This document shows, piece after piece, positions 13,351 to 22,524 of a DNA stretch of 64,000 nucleotides. The translations under genes were made by a program, and so were the position numbers. Source of the stretch: Blasia pusilla (Eukaryota > Marchantiophyta > Marchantiopsida > Blasiales); the NCBI GenBank assembly GCA_050084515.1, contig CM114272.1, forward strand, positions 186,001 through 250,000. Reading direction: 5' to 3'. Numbering within the stretch: the stretch's first letter is position 1; each line of letters starts with the position of its first letter. The notes under the pieces are model-generated. The model was given only the letters and a program-made list of their open reading frames with translations. It made no database searches and was not told the DNA's origin.

Positions 13351-15090
13351 TCCTCTCAAAATTTAGCCGATGGTTGCGGAGTGCGGCTAAAGTTAGGCCG
13401 CCGGCTGCGGCTGATTTCTTCGGTCTTCAAACAAGGACTCAAGCCGCCTGCGGCTATTTCAGACATCCATCTTGCGTGTTACTAAGAAGGCATCTACCGC
13501 TGCGCTATAGTGCATACATCCAGGTAAATGTGCCCGTCCAGGTATGTCAAATTGACCTTGGATTTTGAATAAACCCCAATGCCGGCAAATGGTGAGCCTG
13601 GAAATTAGCGGCGCAAAGGGCTAGGACGTGAGGCCATTTTAGATTAGATTTGAGATTTCAAATATTAGGTCAATTTTCAATTTCACATTTCAGATTTCAC
13701 ATTTCAGATTTGAGGGTGATGAAGGTCGAATGTGCTCTTCTTCTATCTTCAAATTAGCGAAGCTCTTGGCTAATTGGGGATCATCTTAGTGTTACTAACG
13801 AGGGGCATCTATCCTCTTGCCCAAGCCCGGATTGTGATTGTGGAGCTCTGGCGGCTAATGTGTGGATTTTGACACTAGGTCTCCCAAGCCCGGCATTTCA
13901 GGTCAAATGCCATTTAAAAATGACCTCTTGGGGCTGCACTTGAGACCCCTAGTGTCAATTTGAAATCCAACACATTAGCCGCCAGAGCTCCACAATCGGG
14001 CAATTGGCCCAAGAGGATAGATGCCCCTGATTAGTAACACAAAAGATGTCCCCAATAGAAATTAGCCGCCCGCAATCGGCTAATTTGAAGAAGAAGAATT
14101 CGACCTTCATCACCCTCAAATCTGAAATGTGAAATCTGAAATTGCCCCTAATATTTGAAATCTCAAGATGAATCTAAAATTGGCCTCACGCCCTAGCTAA
14201 TTTCTAGATGTCCAAAATTTGCATGCATTGGGTTTTATTCAATATCCTTTAGGTCAATTTGAAGCAATACCTGACGGCACATTTCCCCGGTGTTATGGGC
14301 TATAGCCGCAGGCGGGTAGATGCCTTCGTTAGTAACACCAAGATGGTAGAGGCGCTTGACTCGGCTTGTTTGAAGAATAGAAGAAATCAGCGGCTTGAGT
14401 CTGATTTCAAGATGGTAGAAATCAGCCCGGCCGGCTAACTAATTTAGTAGAAATTGTACCATCGGCTAAATTTCAAGAGGAAGGGATGAAGGTATCTAAT
14501 TTCAAATTGAGGAAAGGAGAGGAAAAAGAAGGGAGAAGAGGGTGGAAAAACTATTTTGGGGAGGGAGGAGAAAATTGAGGAAGGAGAGGGAAATTGAAAT
14601 TCTTGGAGTTCGGAGAAAAAAAAATGATGGAGAGGGAGGCTATTTTCTTGGGGGAGAAAAACATGAAGGGAGGAGAGAACTAATTTGAGGGGTTGTAGAC
14701 TTCTTGAAGGAATGGAGTTTTGATTAGAGGGATTAAGAAAAACAAGGAATGGAGGAGAAATTATTAGAGGAGAGGAAAAACAAGGAATGGACGGAGAAAT
14801 CTTCAAGGAGAGGGTGACAGGAATGGAGGAAAACATGGTTATGTGGCTCTTGGAAAAATAAGGAGAGGGATCTGAAAATAAAAAATGTCTCCAAATGGAG
14901 AAAACATGACTCAAAGTTCAGAGGAAAAAAATTAACAAGATGGAGGAAAATAAGGAAGGGTTCCTTGAAGGGATTAAGAATAGTGAAGAATGGAGAGAGG
15001 GAGGAATGTGTCTTTTGAATGGACTAGAAATGAAGGGAGGTGAGGAAAAAAATGAAGGGAAGAAAAATAAGGAAGTTGAGAGAAAAAAGC
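12770..15090. repeat. Large imperfect palindrome, centre near 13,905
   Basis: Sequence left of ~13,905 reappears inverted on the right. tgtggattttgacactaggt and gcggctaatgtgtgg (13.85 kb) mirror tagtgtcaatttgaaatccaacacattagccgc (13.95 kb). The agattagatttgagatttc block (13.64 kb) mirrors the 14.15-kb block. The pyrimidine tract before 13.35 kb mirrors the purine-rich tract 14.45-15.09 kb. Arms are about 1.1-1.2 kb and imperfect. A transcript through it would fold into a long hairpin. No coding content was found within. Confidence 0.82.
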
Positions 15091-16150
15091 GATGAATCTT
15101 GTTTGCGTTGTACTTGCATCACTCACTACATATGATTTATATGAATAAGACCAAGGAATGAAGAAATTTTGTGCAGGGTTGAGATTTCTTAAAATCCATT
15201 CTCGTCACGCTTGGAGCGTGACGAGAGTGTGACTTTGGAGCGTCACGCTTCCTGGAATAGCTAAAATATACCTCTGAACAGTTGGTTAGAATGCAGTCAG
15301 AATCACGTCATGACCCTTTCCGTTGCTCACATGGAAGGCACTCTGTTGTTCTCTGTTGTTATCATCATCACCAAAAGAAGGGAAGAAGAAGAAAGGGGAC
15401 TGTAAAGACTCTTTGTGAATAAGGAGATACGCTTCACGGCTAGAGTTATGCTACTTCAATGCTAGATTGACCTCTGCAAAGGCTTCATTTGGGTAACTTC
15501 ACTACCTTTGCTTCTATAGCCAATGCCACTTGTCTTGAGCCTCCAGGAGATGCAATGTTTTCTTGGATTGCTCACAATCACCAGAAGTTCTGACCATCAA
15601 ATTGTATATCGTCTGTGTTTGGGTGCAAAAATCTCACAGTACACTTAATTTCATTATCAGTGGTTTATGTAAATACACTGATAGATTTTTGGCATGGTCC
15701 AAGCTCTTGTAATGATTTTTCATCAAACTTTCCAACCACTTCTTACAAAGCAAGAACTTATTCTGTACTGACATTATGTGTATGCAGATGCTTGCAGCAT
15801 TTACTGTTGATCACAAAATTGTGTATCGTGAAAAATTTTCATTCCGAGCTAGAGGTATGAGGGTTTTGCCTCGCTTCTTTGTATGTTATACTTTCTAAGA
15901 TAATTGGTACTTTCCTTTGTTTCATCTGCTCTTCTGATCTCTGGTATCGGCTAATATCAAGATGGTAGTAATTAGCCGCAGCCGGCGGCTAACTTCAAGA
16001 TGGTAGTAATTAGCCGCAGCCCGCGGCTAATTTCAAGATGGAGTTGAGAGGGCCTTGACAGTACTTCTTTGTATTTTATTCTTTCTGAGAAATCCGGTAC
16101 TTTCCTTTGTTACTGTTTCTAACTGGGCAGACGGCTATTTTCCTTATGAA
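15091..16150 (+). other. Element interior between palindrome and gene-like exons; short hairpin and CGGCTA motifs
   Basis: Mostly unique sequence. A perfect 11-bp hairpin (CTCGTCACGCT, loop TGG) lies at 15201-15225, with a further copy of its arm at ~15237. Two tandem agatggtagtaattagccgcagcc...cggctaa units lie at 15.96-16.04 kb. An 81-codon open frame at 15615-15860 has no recognisable feature. Confidence 0.5.
16025..16140 (+). repeat. ~115-bp direct repeat, first copy (second copy 16490-16605)
   Basis: The phrase gacagtacttctttgtattttattctttct through ctgtttctaaYtgggcagRcggctattttccttat occurs at about 16045-16140 and again at 16505-16605 with few differences. A diverged third relative starts near 15878. 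Each copy ends just upstream of an open frame (16156 and 16576), so the duplication looks like repeated acceptor/upstream modules. Confidence 0.75.
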
Positions 16151-16155
16151 CTGGG

Positions 16156-16428
16156 ATGACTGCTCACTCATGTAAGATGGGGACTCCAGAAGTGCCTGAC
16201 ATATCCGAAATTGTGTGGGACTTGTATCTTTTTCCCCTGCATGATTCACTCAAAGATTTTACATTTGAACATCACGACGGTGATTCTCGGCAATTGAAGT
16301 GGACTATCGACCATAGGACTGAACTTCCCTCTGCTAAAGCCTCGTCTGAGTCCTTGGGTTATTTGATGGGGCAGATTTTGGGTTTTCATCCGCTCTTCGA
16401 TCTCCGTATCGCCCTTAAGCAAATGTAA
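16156..16428 (+). CDS. Element-borne exon candidate, 90 codons, unknown
   Basis: An open frame within the MULE downstream of the first 115-bp repeat. It has non-repetitive composition with Trp/Phe/Leu content typical of a folded protein, and I recognise no domain. The frame opens at an ATG and ends in TAA. Downstream it is followed by a short CGGCTA-related stretch and the second 115-bp repeat, so it may be an alternative or duplicated first exon of the gene starting at 16576. Function unknown. Confidence 0.35.
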   Translation: MTAHSCKMGTPEVPDISEIVWDLYLFPLHDSLKDFTFEHHDGDSRQLKWTIDHRTELPSAKASSESLGYLMGQILGFHPLFDLRIALKQM

Positions 16429-16575
16429 TGAAAGCATGCCCGGCGCTAACTTCAAGATGGTAGTAATTAGCGCAAGGCAAGCTAATTTCAAGATGATTGA
16501 GAGGGCTTTGACAGTACTTCTTTGTATTTTATTCTTTCTCAGAAATCCGGTACTTTCCTTTGTTACTGTTTCTAA

Positions 16576-17705
16576 TTGGGCAGGCGGCTATTTTCCTTAT
16601 CAACTGATGACTTAGATGTTGTCCTTGCAGGACAACATCTAAGTCAAGCTATGGAAGCAGGGTTCCCATTAGAAGATGTCGTTTATCGGACTGACTTTGC
16701 TAGGTTGGAGGAAGATGTAGATAAGGACATGGCTGTTACCATGGGAGTCGCTGGAGTGTGGGAGGTGGATTGGACCGTCTGTGATAAGGATATGGTCATA
16801 AACTTCTTGAGCACGTTCAACCCCGACACTTCGGAGGGGATGCTTCGACGCGAATCTACGGGCATACAATGTCAGAGTATGCGTTATGTATCTCTCCAGA
16901 ACTCATAGCAAATGCTTTCCAATTCAATCACCTTGGCTCATTCTTATCTATGGAGCGCCAACATACTGATCAAGAGGAGCCAAGAATTTATTCCAAGTAC
17001 CTCACCAAGCTGGACAAGAATAGCCACGGATACAAGCTAGGGTGTGTTGTGCCAGAGAACTTTCGGGCACTACTATTACAACTGAATCGTTGCTTTTATA
17101 TGAAAGCAAACCCCGAGTGTGTCCCTGCAAGCATGTTATCAATGGCATGTCGGGCTTGGGAAGGGATTCCGGTGGATTGGGCAAGCTATGTCTACAGGAA
17201 ACTCATGCTTGATATCAGGCAAGTCCTCCGACCAAGAGCCAAGAGAGAGAAAGTGAGAGAAAGCGGGGTTGGAGTTATTTTGACCATTCTCTTCAACCAT
17301 GGTGATGATCCGACCTCACATGAGGTGACTGTAGGAGAGGCCACCCTAGTATCAGATCCGAAATTGAAAGGGAAGGCAAAGCTGAGTGGGACTCCACCGA
17401 CCAAGCCCAAGAATCCTCGGAAGAGGAAAATTGCAGGAAAGGAGGAGAGTGAGCCCAGAGACAAATCAGAGCGATTGCACATAAAATTGAAGCTACCTAC
17501 CAAAGACACTACAAGAGGGAAGGCACAAACTTCAGATGATAGCGATGATTTCATTGCTCAAAAGAAAATACCGAGAAATAAGAGTTCCTCACATGGAGCC
17601 GAGAAGGAGCTTCCACAATCGCAGATGAAGAATCCGAAGTCTCGGCCAAAAACCCAAGGAAAGAAGAATGTGAGGGTTCTAACCATTTCTATTCATTTTG
17701 TTTAA
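16576..17705 (+). CDS. Element-borne hypothetical protein with Lys/Arg-rich tail; one frameshift
   Basis: Two overlapping frames cover 16576-16908 and 16869-17705. Coding-like sequence appears to switch frame near 16825-16865: RIYGHT precedes the second frame's MSEYALCISPELIANAF only in that second frame. This suggests a 1-nt indel or a sequencing error. The body is globular-looking (LLLQLNRCFYMKANPECVPA, WEGIPVDWASYVYRKLML). From about residue 130 of the second frame onward it is Lys/Ser-rich and probably disordered, with nuclear-localisation-like clusters (KPKNPRKRK). It resembles the gag-like or plant-mobile-domain-like proteins often carried by large plant transposons, but I cannot name the family. 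Confidence 0.45.
16609..16645. repeat. Perfect 16-bp hairpin at a candidate splice acceptor
   Basis: GACTTAGATGTTGTCC, loop TTGCA, then its exact reverse complement. The loop overlaps a CTTGCAG acceptor-like sequence upstream of the 16576-16908 frame. It may simply be a small palindromic duplication. Confidence 0.8.
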
Positions 17706-18379
17706 GTTTCTTGGCTATATGCATGAACGGCGGCTATTCACAGCCCAGGGCACTTGCAAGCATTAACCTACGGCTAAATTATAGACGAATAGCAGCCGGC
17801 GGCGGCTATTCACAGCCTTTGCACAAAGATGCCAGAATGAACCGGCGTCTATTACAGCAGAAGCCGGCGGCTATTTTAATTCTCTGGATGGCAACTAAGA
17901 GCAGCCGCCGGTGACTATTAAGCCCGCTTTTGGACTAAAAAAAATAGCAGCCGGAGGGGGGCTATTCACAGCCATTGTACAAGGTCGGCGGCTATCCACA
18001 GCGTTTGGGCAAGGCTACTAGCTTACACAAGGCTGTCTACACTATTTTTTGTTTTCTTTATATGTAAATATAACTTTTGGGGTTCATTGGTGTGTACTAG
18101 GGGACGTCTACACTTCCAGCAAAAGTCAAGAAGGAAGATGATTCGGCAACTCTGCCGATTGCTACGAATTCGAATCCAAGTGTAAGTAGAGTAAGATTTC
18201 ATCATAGATTGGCATTCTTTCATATAGACATGTCTAAACGTTTTCTCAAAAAGCAGATTCCCCTAAGGACTCCTCCTTCCATAGAATCCAAAGTTGGTGT
18301 AAAAAGACTTGCTATCCTTTCCTTTTGCAGATGAGGATGTCAATTGTGAAGTTCGTAGTCTTATAAATTTATTTTTTGG
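17706..18379 (+). repeat. CGGCTATTCACAGC-type repeats between element exons
   Basis: 17,720-18,010 carries about seven degenerate cggctattcacagcc motifs, some spaced by ~80 bp with gccggcgg joins. The rest to 18,379 is AT-rich without repeats. The position between open exons suggests an intron filled by the element's array sequence. Confidence 0.65.
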
Positions 18380-18661
18380 GTGCTACATAATACTACTACG
18401 TCTAGTCGACCTGCCGTGCAAGTGAGAATGGAGATTTCAAGGTTGGGTATTGCAGTAACAGGGCCTGCAAATGAGAGCAATGTCATTGTAGAGGAGCATA
18501 TTTCAGGCCTCCCTACGGCTTCAGGGGAAAGTGAAGGTCTAAAGGAACCCCATGTCGAAGAGGAGCAGGGTGAACCCGTCTGTGAGGTGGGTGTCATTGA
18601 TACTCAGAAGGTCATAGATGAGGTGATCAAAGGCATCATAGAGGAATTAAATCTTTGTTGA
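18380..18661 (+). CDS. Element-borne exon candidate, 93 codons, acidic
   Basis: An open frame rich in Glu/Val/Gly (VEEHISGLPTASGESEGL...HVEEEQGEP) ending at TGA 18659. The adjacent frame at 18662-18701 continues the acidic style, so this and 18702-19493 may be one reading interrupted by a frameshift. No recognisable domain. It is probably a disordered segment of the same large protein. Confidence 0.35.
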   Translation: MLHNTTTSSRPAVQVRMEISRLGIAVTGPANESNVIVEEHISGLPTASGESEGLKEPHVEEEQGEPVCEVGVIDTQKVIDEVIKGIIEELNLC

Positions 18662-18701
18662 GGACAAGGCAGCGGAGGATTCAGAAGATCATGTCATTCA
18701 T

Positions 18702-19493
18702 TTGGAGGATAGTGAAGCAAAGGAGCCTGACAAGAAGGATGCGGCTAGCCCTCTGTCCAATCCGAATGACACTCACACCAAGAGGCATGATTCACCTTCA
18801 CCTGTACATGGAGTGAAGAATGGAGAAAGCAAAGGGAATGAGCAACGGAAAGATGGTATCGATGGCTTGGATTGGCAAGAATTTGGGAACTTGCCTGAAT
18901 GGAACACTCAGAAGGTAGGAGGTTGGGAAGTTCCCAATGTTTCTCAGTTCGGGCCTTCACAACACCGTAGGGAGTCTCTAGGCACCACAAGGAAAGACAC
19001 GACAGATGCACCTATGAAGATCACTATAGAGGGCCCTCATGGGAACATGGCAAGCGGCACACCACATGCTCACCCTACAACAACGACCAAGGCCCAGCTT
19101 TTCGTGGAGCCTATGGTGATTACCCGAGGCTCTCAAACCATGGACAAGTTTCTTGTGAACAGAATGAGTCAAACTGACCATATGTTCACAGTGGATCAAC
19201 AATTGCAAACAGATAGTATCCCTGAGGTGCATATGGTTAACCGCTTATGCCAGACTGAGAGCGTGTACCATGTGAACAACTATGTGCAAACTGAGGACTC
19301 CACATGGTGGTTGAATCACATGCGGTCCAAAGCGCTAGCAATGGTTCCAACACGCGGTGCTCCACAACCCAAACCATCAAGTGAAGATGGTGTACTCCCT
19401 AATGCTGGGGGGGCTGAAGGTTTGGACGGAAAAGAAGATGGGCTCAAATCACAAAACGTATTCTGCCAATCTTCAATTGCCCGTCTTCCTTAA
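18702..19493 (+). CDS. Element-borne hypothetical protein with iterated QT(D/E) motifs
   Basis: A 263-codon open frame, hydrophilic and low in hydrophobics (EAKEPDKKDAASPLSNPND). Residues ~140-205 contain five regularly spaced xQT(D/E/M) tetrads: GSQTM, MSQTD, LQTD, CQTE and VQTE. The spacing is mostly 13-16 residues. Such beads-on-a-string QT motifs recall dynein-light-chain LC8 ligands in general form, but the canonical TQT triplet is absent, so this is only a resemblance. No enzymatic domain is visible. Confidence 0.42.
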   Translation: MEDSEAKEPDKKDAASPLSNPNDTHTKRHDSPSPVHGVKNGESKGNEQRKDGIDGLDWQEFGNLPEWNTQKVGGWEVPNVSQFGPSQHRRESLGTTRKDTTDAPMKITIEGPHGNMASGTPHAHPTTTTKAQLFVEPMVITRGSQTMDKFLVNRMSQTDHMFTVDQQLQTDSIPEVHMVNRLCQTESVYHVNNYVQTEDSTWWLNHMRSKALAMVPTRGAPQPKPSSEDGVLPNAGGAEGLDGKEDGLKSQNVFCQSSIARLP

Positions 19494-19879
19494 TATGGCC
19501 TCTATTCTCCAATCGTTGTTCACAAATTGCACATGGATTTTTTGCATTCTCAGTGGAGGAGTCAACGTATAGGTGAAGGTTTACTCTATGCTTGTTGGAT
19601 TGTCCCAAAACCCTATCCAAAAATCCTTACTGATCACAACCGGCGCCTATTCACTATGGGCGGCTATTCACACAGCCTTAGTGATCACAACCGGCAGGTA
19701 AACATAGCCGGCGCCTATTCATAGTGGGCGGCTATGCACACCCAATGCCAATTTCTAGGCGGCGGCTAACGGCTATTCAGAGGCTTTGTGCGCAGCACAA
19801 AGTGGGGCTAATCACACACGACAACTTTTTTCCATTGTAGTTTATTTCATGTACACTTTCCGTTTGTCTTTGGATGTAG
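19494..19879 (+). repeat. CGGCTATTCAC repeats between element exons
   Basis: 19,630-19,810 carries gatcacaaccggcgcctattcac, gggcggctattcacacagc and related units, similar to those at 17.72-18.0 kb. The right side ends in a good acceptor (TTGGATGTAG) before 19880. Confidence 0.65.
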
Positions 19880-20350
19880 GGACCAACGGAAGAAGTACCA
19901 GAGGAAGACCCGAGTGTGCCACAAGGAGGGTTTCTGATTGATGAGAGAATCATACAATTGTGGATTAACCATTTGGGGATGCCCGCGGAAGATGTGGTGC
20001 ATTTGGAGTGTTGGGAGGACAAAATTCATCTCACTGAACGAACCACAGCTAGAGTAGACAAGTATGTTGAAGTCCTGGAGCTAAGGCACGCAGCTCTTCT
20101 CGTTGACAGAGGAGATCTCATTACAAAGTTAGGAGTGACCGGCTATGACAACAAAGGTGGGTGGGAAGAAGCCTTGCGTAGAGTGACAACCTTGCAAGAT
20201 TCGACAGCAAGGAATTCACAGTTTATTCGTGATCTCTTGAGTAGGCTAGGTGTGTCAACAGACGGCTTGGACGAGGCATCTTGTTTCTCCAGGGCTCTAG
20301 TGGCTATTGTTGACTTGCAACGGTTGGATTCTTCAGGTCCAAGCATGTAA
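19880..20350 (+). CDS. Element-borne terminal exon candidate, ~156 codons, helical
   Basis: Starts after the acceptor TGTAG at 19879 and reads GPTEEVPEEDPS, then a largely alpha-helical sequence (IDERIIQLWINHLGMPAEDV, KYVEVLELRHAALL, QFIRDLLSRLGVS) to TAA at 20348. The amphipathic pattern suggests an oligomerisation or coiled-coil module. No family is recognised. It lies last before the right subterminal array and is the likely 3' end of the element's second gene. Confidence 0.45.
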   Translation, partial: GPTEEVPEEDPSVPQGGFLIDERIIQLWINHLGMPAEDVVHLECWEDKIHLTERTTARVDKYVEVLELRHAALLVDRGDLITKLGVTGYDNKGGWEEALRRVTTLQDSTARNSQFIRDLLSRLGVSTDGLDEASCFSRALVAIVDLQRLDSSGPSM

Positions 20351-20454
20351 TAAATCTTTGTAAAGTTCCTTTTTGTTTTATGTTGAAACGATGATCACAT
20401 CCATGTTGTATAATGTATGTCAAGCGCTGGAATTTGTGCACTTCCACCCCAAAC

Positions 20455-21065
20455 CCTACAACCTGCGGCTAAAACGCTCATCAGCCCTGGGGCTACGGCT
20501 ACAACCGGCGGCTAACTCCAAACCCTGAACCCTAAACCTGCGGCTAAAACCTAGAGCTAAAACCTGCAGCTAAAACCTGCGGTTAAATTGGTCCATCCTC
20601 TCCCCCTTGGCTGAAACTTCATTAGCTCACTGCAATGCCATGACACATTGGAGCTGCGGCTAAAACCTGCGGATAAATCCAAACTTCCACCCTAAGCCTG
20701 CGGCTAAAACCTGCGGTTAAATTGGTCCATCCTCTCCCCCTTGGCTGAAAATCAGCTCACTCCAATGCCATGACACATTGGAGCTGCGGCTAAAAGCTGC
20801 GGCTAAATCCAAACTTCCATCTTTAGCCTACGGCTAAAGCCTGCGGCTAAATCCAAACTTCCACCTTAAGCCTGCGGCTAAATCCAAACTTCCACCTTAA
20901 GCCTGCGGCTAAAACCTGCGGTTAAATTGGTCCATCCTCTCCCCCTTGGCTGAAAATCAGCTCACTGCAATGCCATGACACACTGGAGCTGCGGCTAAAA
21001 GCTGCGGCTAAATCCAAACTTCCACCTTAAGCCTGCGGCTAAATCCTGCGGCTAATTGGTCCCTC
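20455..21065 (+). repeat. Right subterminal array, CGGCTAAA core
   Basis: Tandem and higher-order repeats of ctgcggctaaaacctgcggttaaattggtcc, catcctctcccccttggctgaaa, gccatgacacattggagctgcggctaaaagc and aaacttccaccttaag, in larger units of roughly 125-200 bp. The core CGGCTA is on the plus strand, so it mirrors the left subterminal array (TAGCCG on plus) relative to the element ends. Confidence 0.88.
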
Positions 21066-21144
21066 CTCTATGGAAATGGTTCTAGAACAATTACCGGACT
21101 TCCCGGTAACTCATATCCCATGAACAGGGTGTTGTAGGTAAGAG

Positions 21145-21234
21145 CGCCACTCAAGCAAGAGATTTCGGAGAGTGTCCACTTAAGCAGCATAAGTAGGGCA
21201 GGGGGCCACTTAAGCAAATACCTGTTATAAAATT
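21145..21234 (-). repeat. Right terminal inverted repeat (21145-21224) and target duplication (21225-21234)
   Basis: Reverse complement of the left TIR, ending ...AAGCAAATACCTG, immediately followed by TTATAAAATT, identical to the left duplication. It carries the same three TTGCTT(A/G)AGTGG-type motifs. Confidence 0.92.
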
Positions 21235-22520
21235 ATGTCTCCTCTCACCCCTCTCAAAAGGCCGCACACGGTTGGCTTAAAATTCCAAGTGTCCATAAAC
21301 GAGGAGTTTATAAAACGAAGGGACACTCTACAATGATAATATAAATTTTAATTTTTTTATTTGAACGTATTGCGACAAACAACAACAACGTTTATGATAT
21401 GAACACCTAGTTTTTTTTGAAGTTTTTCATGTTACAAATTAGGAAAATTTTACTTGCCCATGAGAAAAATATTTATGAGGCCACCAATGTTAAATATCTC
21501 TAGTGTTGACTAAATCAAACTATCAATAAAGAAGTCCCATGAGCTTGTCCCCTCGCTCGGAGCCACTCCGGTCATATTTTGCAACATGATGGGAGAAATT
21601 GTGTGGTGAAATAATGTGGTGGCAATTTAGATAAAAAAAAATATATTCAAGAATTGAGGTGAACATACTAGCCTCATCTCCTAAAATCAAACGGGTTTTA
21701 AGACAACATGCTCTTCCAAGAAAACATAAATGAGAATAATAAATGTGTGAAAATCTATGAAAATTTTCATTTTCCAAATATAACTAGGAGATTTTAAGAG
21801 ATTGTGCTAGTTATTATAAATATACCTCCCTCTGAAATTGAGATATCATTCCACCATTACTAATATACTCAATAGAATTTCAAAAGAATTGATGCACTCC
21901 TTAAAAAGTCTATCTCATCACATTTATAAACAACATCTTCATAAACAATATCAAGGAAACCATTGAGTCCTATGGTCTTAGCAATCGTAATATTTCCACC
22001 CCCTCCCCTCCCCCCTCCCCGCTATAAGGGAATTCATACGCTAGCACCCTAGATCCTAATACACACAAAGCAAGAGAGGTGCTCTTAAGGCCCAATAGGA
22101 GAAAAATGGCTTGGGAAAGCATCTCTCCCTCTCTTATAACCCCAAAAGGTCCTCTCCTGTAGTGTTGTGCATCTATTCCCCTTGAACATCAATCTCAGTA
22201 TTGCATAAGCGTACGTTCAGTAGGACACGCTCTCATTGCCAACCTGCACCCAAAAAGGTCTCTAATCTCTTCCCCACAGCCTCCCTAACGTCATAGGACC
22301 AACCTCGACTCCTACTCAACTAACAAAGGCAAAGGCAACTAACGTTAAACTGAAACCCAGGAGAAGGAGTTTCGGCCATGTCGATATGTTTTAAACGTAG
22401 ATCCATGATAAAATTGAAACTCCAAAGCAAAATTCAGTACGCAAAATTAGTGCATATCATCTACGAACTTGAAAGGATAGACATCAGTTTGAATCATTTT
22501 CATCTCACCGCTTACGAGAT
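21235..22520. other. AT-rich intergenic DNA; nothing recognised
   Basis: Unique AT-rich sequence right of the MULE with a short C-rich run (cccctcccctcccccctcccc near 22,005). No gene, repeat family or RNA could be supported. Confidence 0.5.
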
Positions 22521-22524
22521 GTGT

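Larger units (their letters stand above)
4387..21224 (+). mobile_element. Complete 16.8-kb Mutator-like element (MULE) with TIRs and 10-bp target duplication
   Basis: The boundaries come from the sequence: ~80-bp terminal inverted repeats, outermost bases CAGG...CCTG, directly flanked by identical TTATAAAATT at 4377-4386 and 21225-21234. MULEs make 8-11 bp target duplications, so length and class agree with the MULE transposase inside (about 7.35-10.07 kb). Contents from left: CGGCTA-type array in reverse orientation, transposase, ~37-bp GC-rich array, polypyrimidine minisatellite, palindrome, unrecognised multi-exon gene(s), and a right subterminal array. Most MULEs are under 10 kb, so this one is bloated by internal arrays. 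The intact target duplication and ~90% TIR identity mean it moved as a unit, but the present transposase reading frame is interrupted. Confidence 0.9.

Noticed and set aside
4387-21224. CACTA (En/Spm) or hAT assignment for the large element, suggested by CAGG ends and subterminal arrays
   Set aside because: The target duplication is 10 bp (not 3 or 8) and the transposase has the MULE core with SWIM finger.
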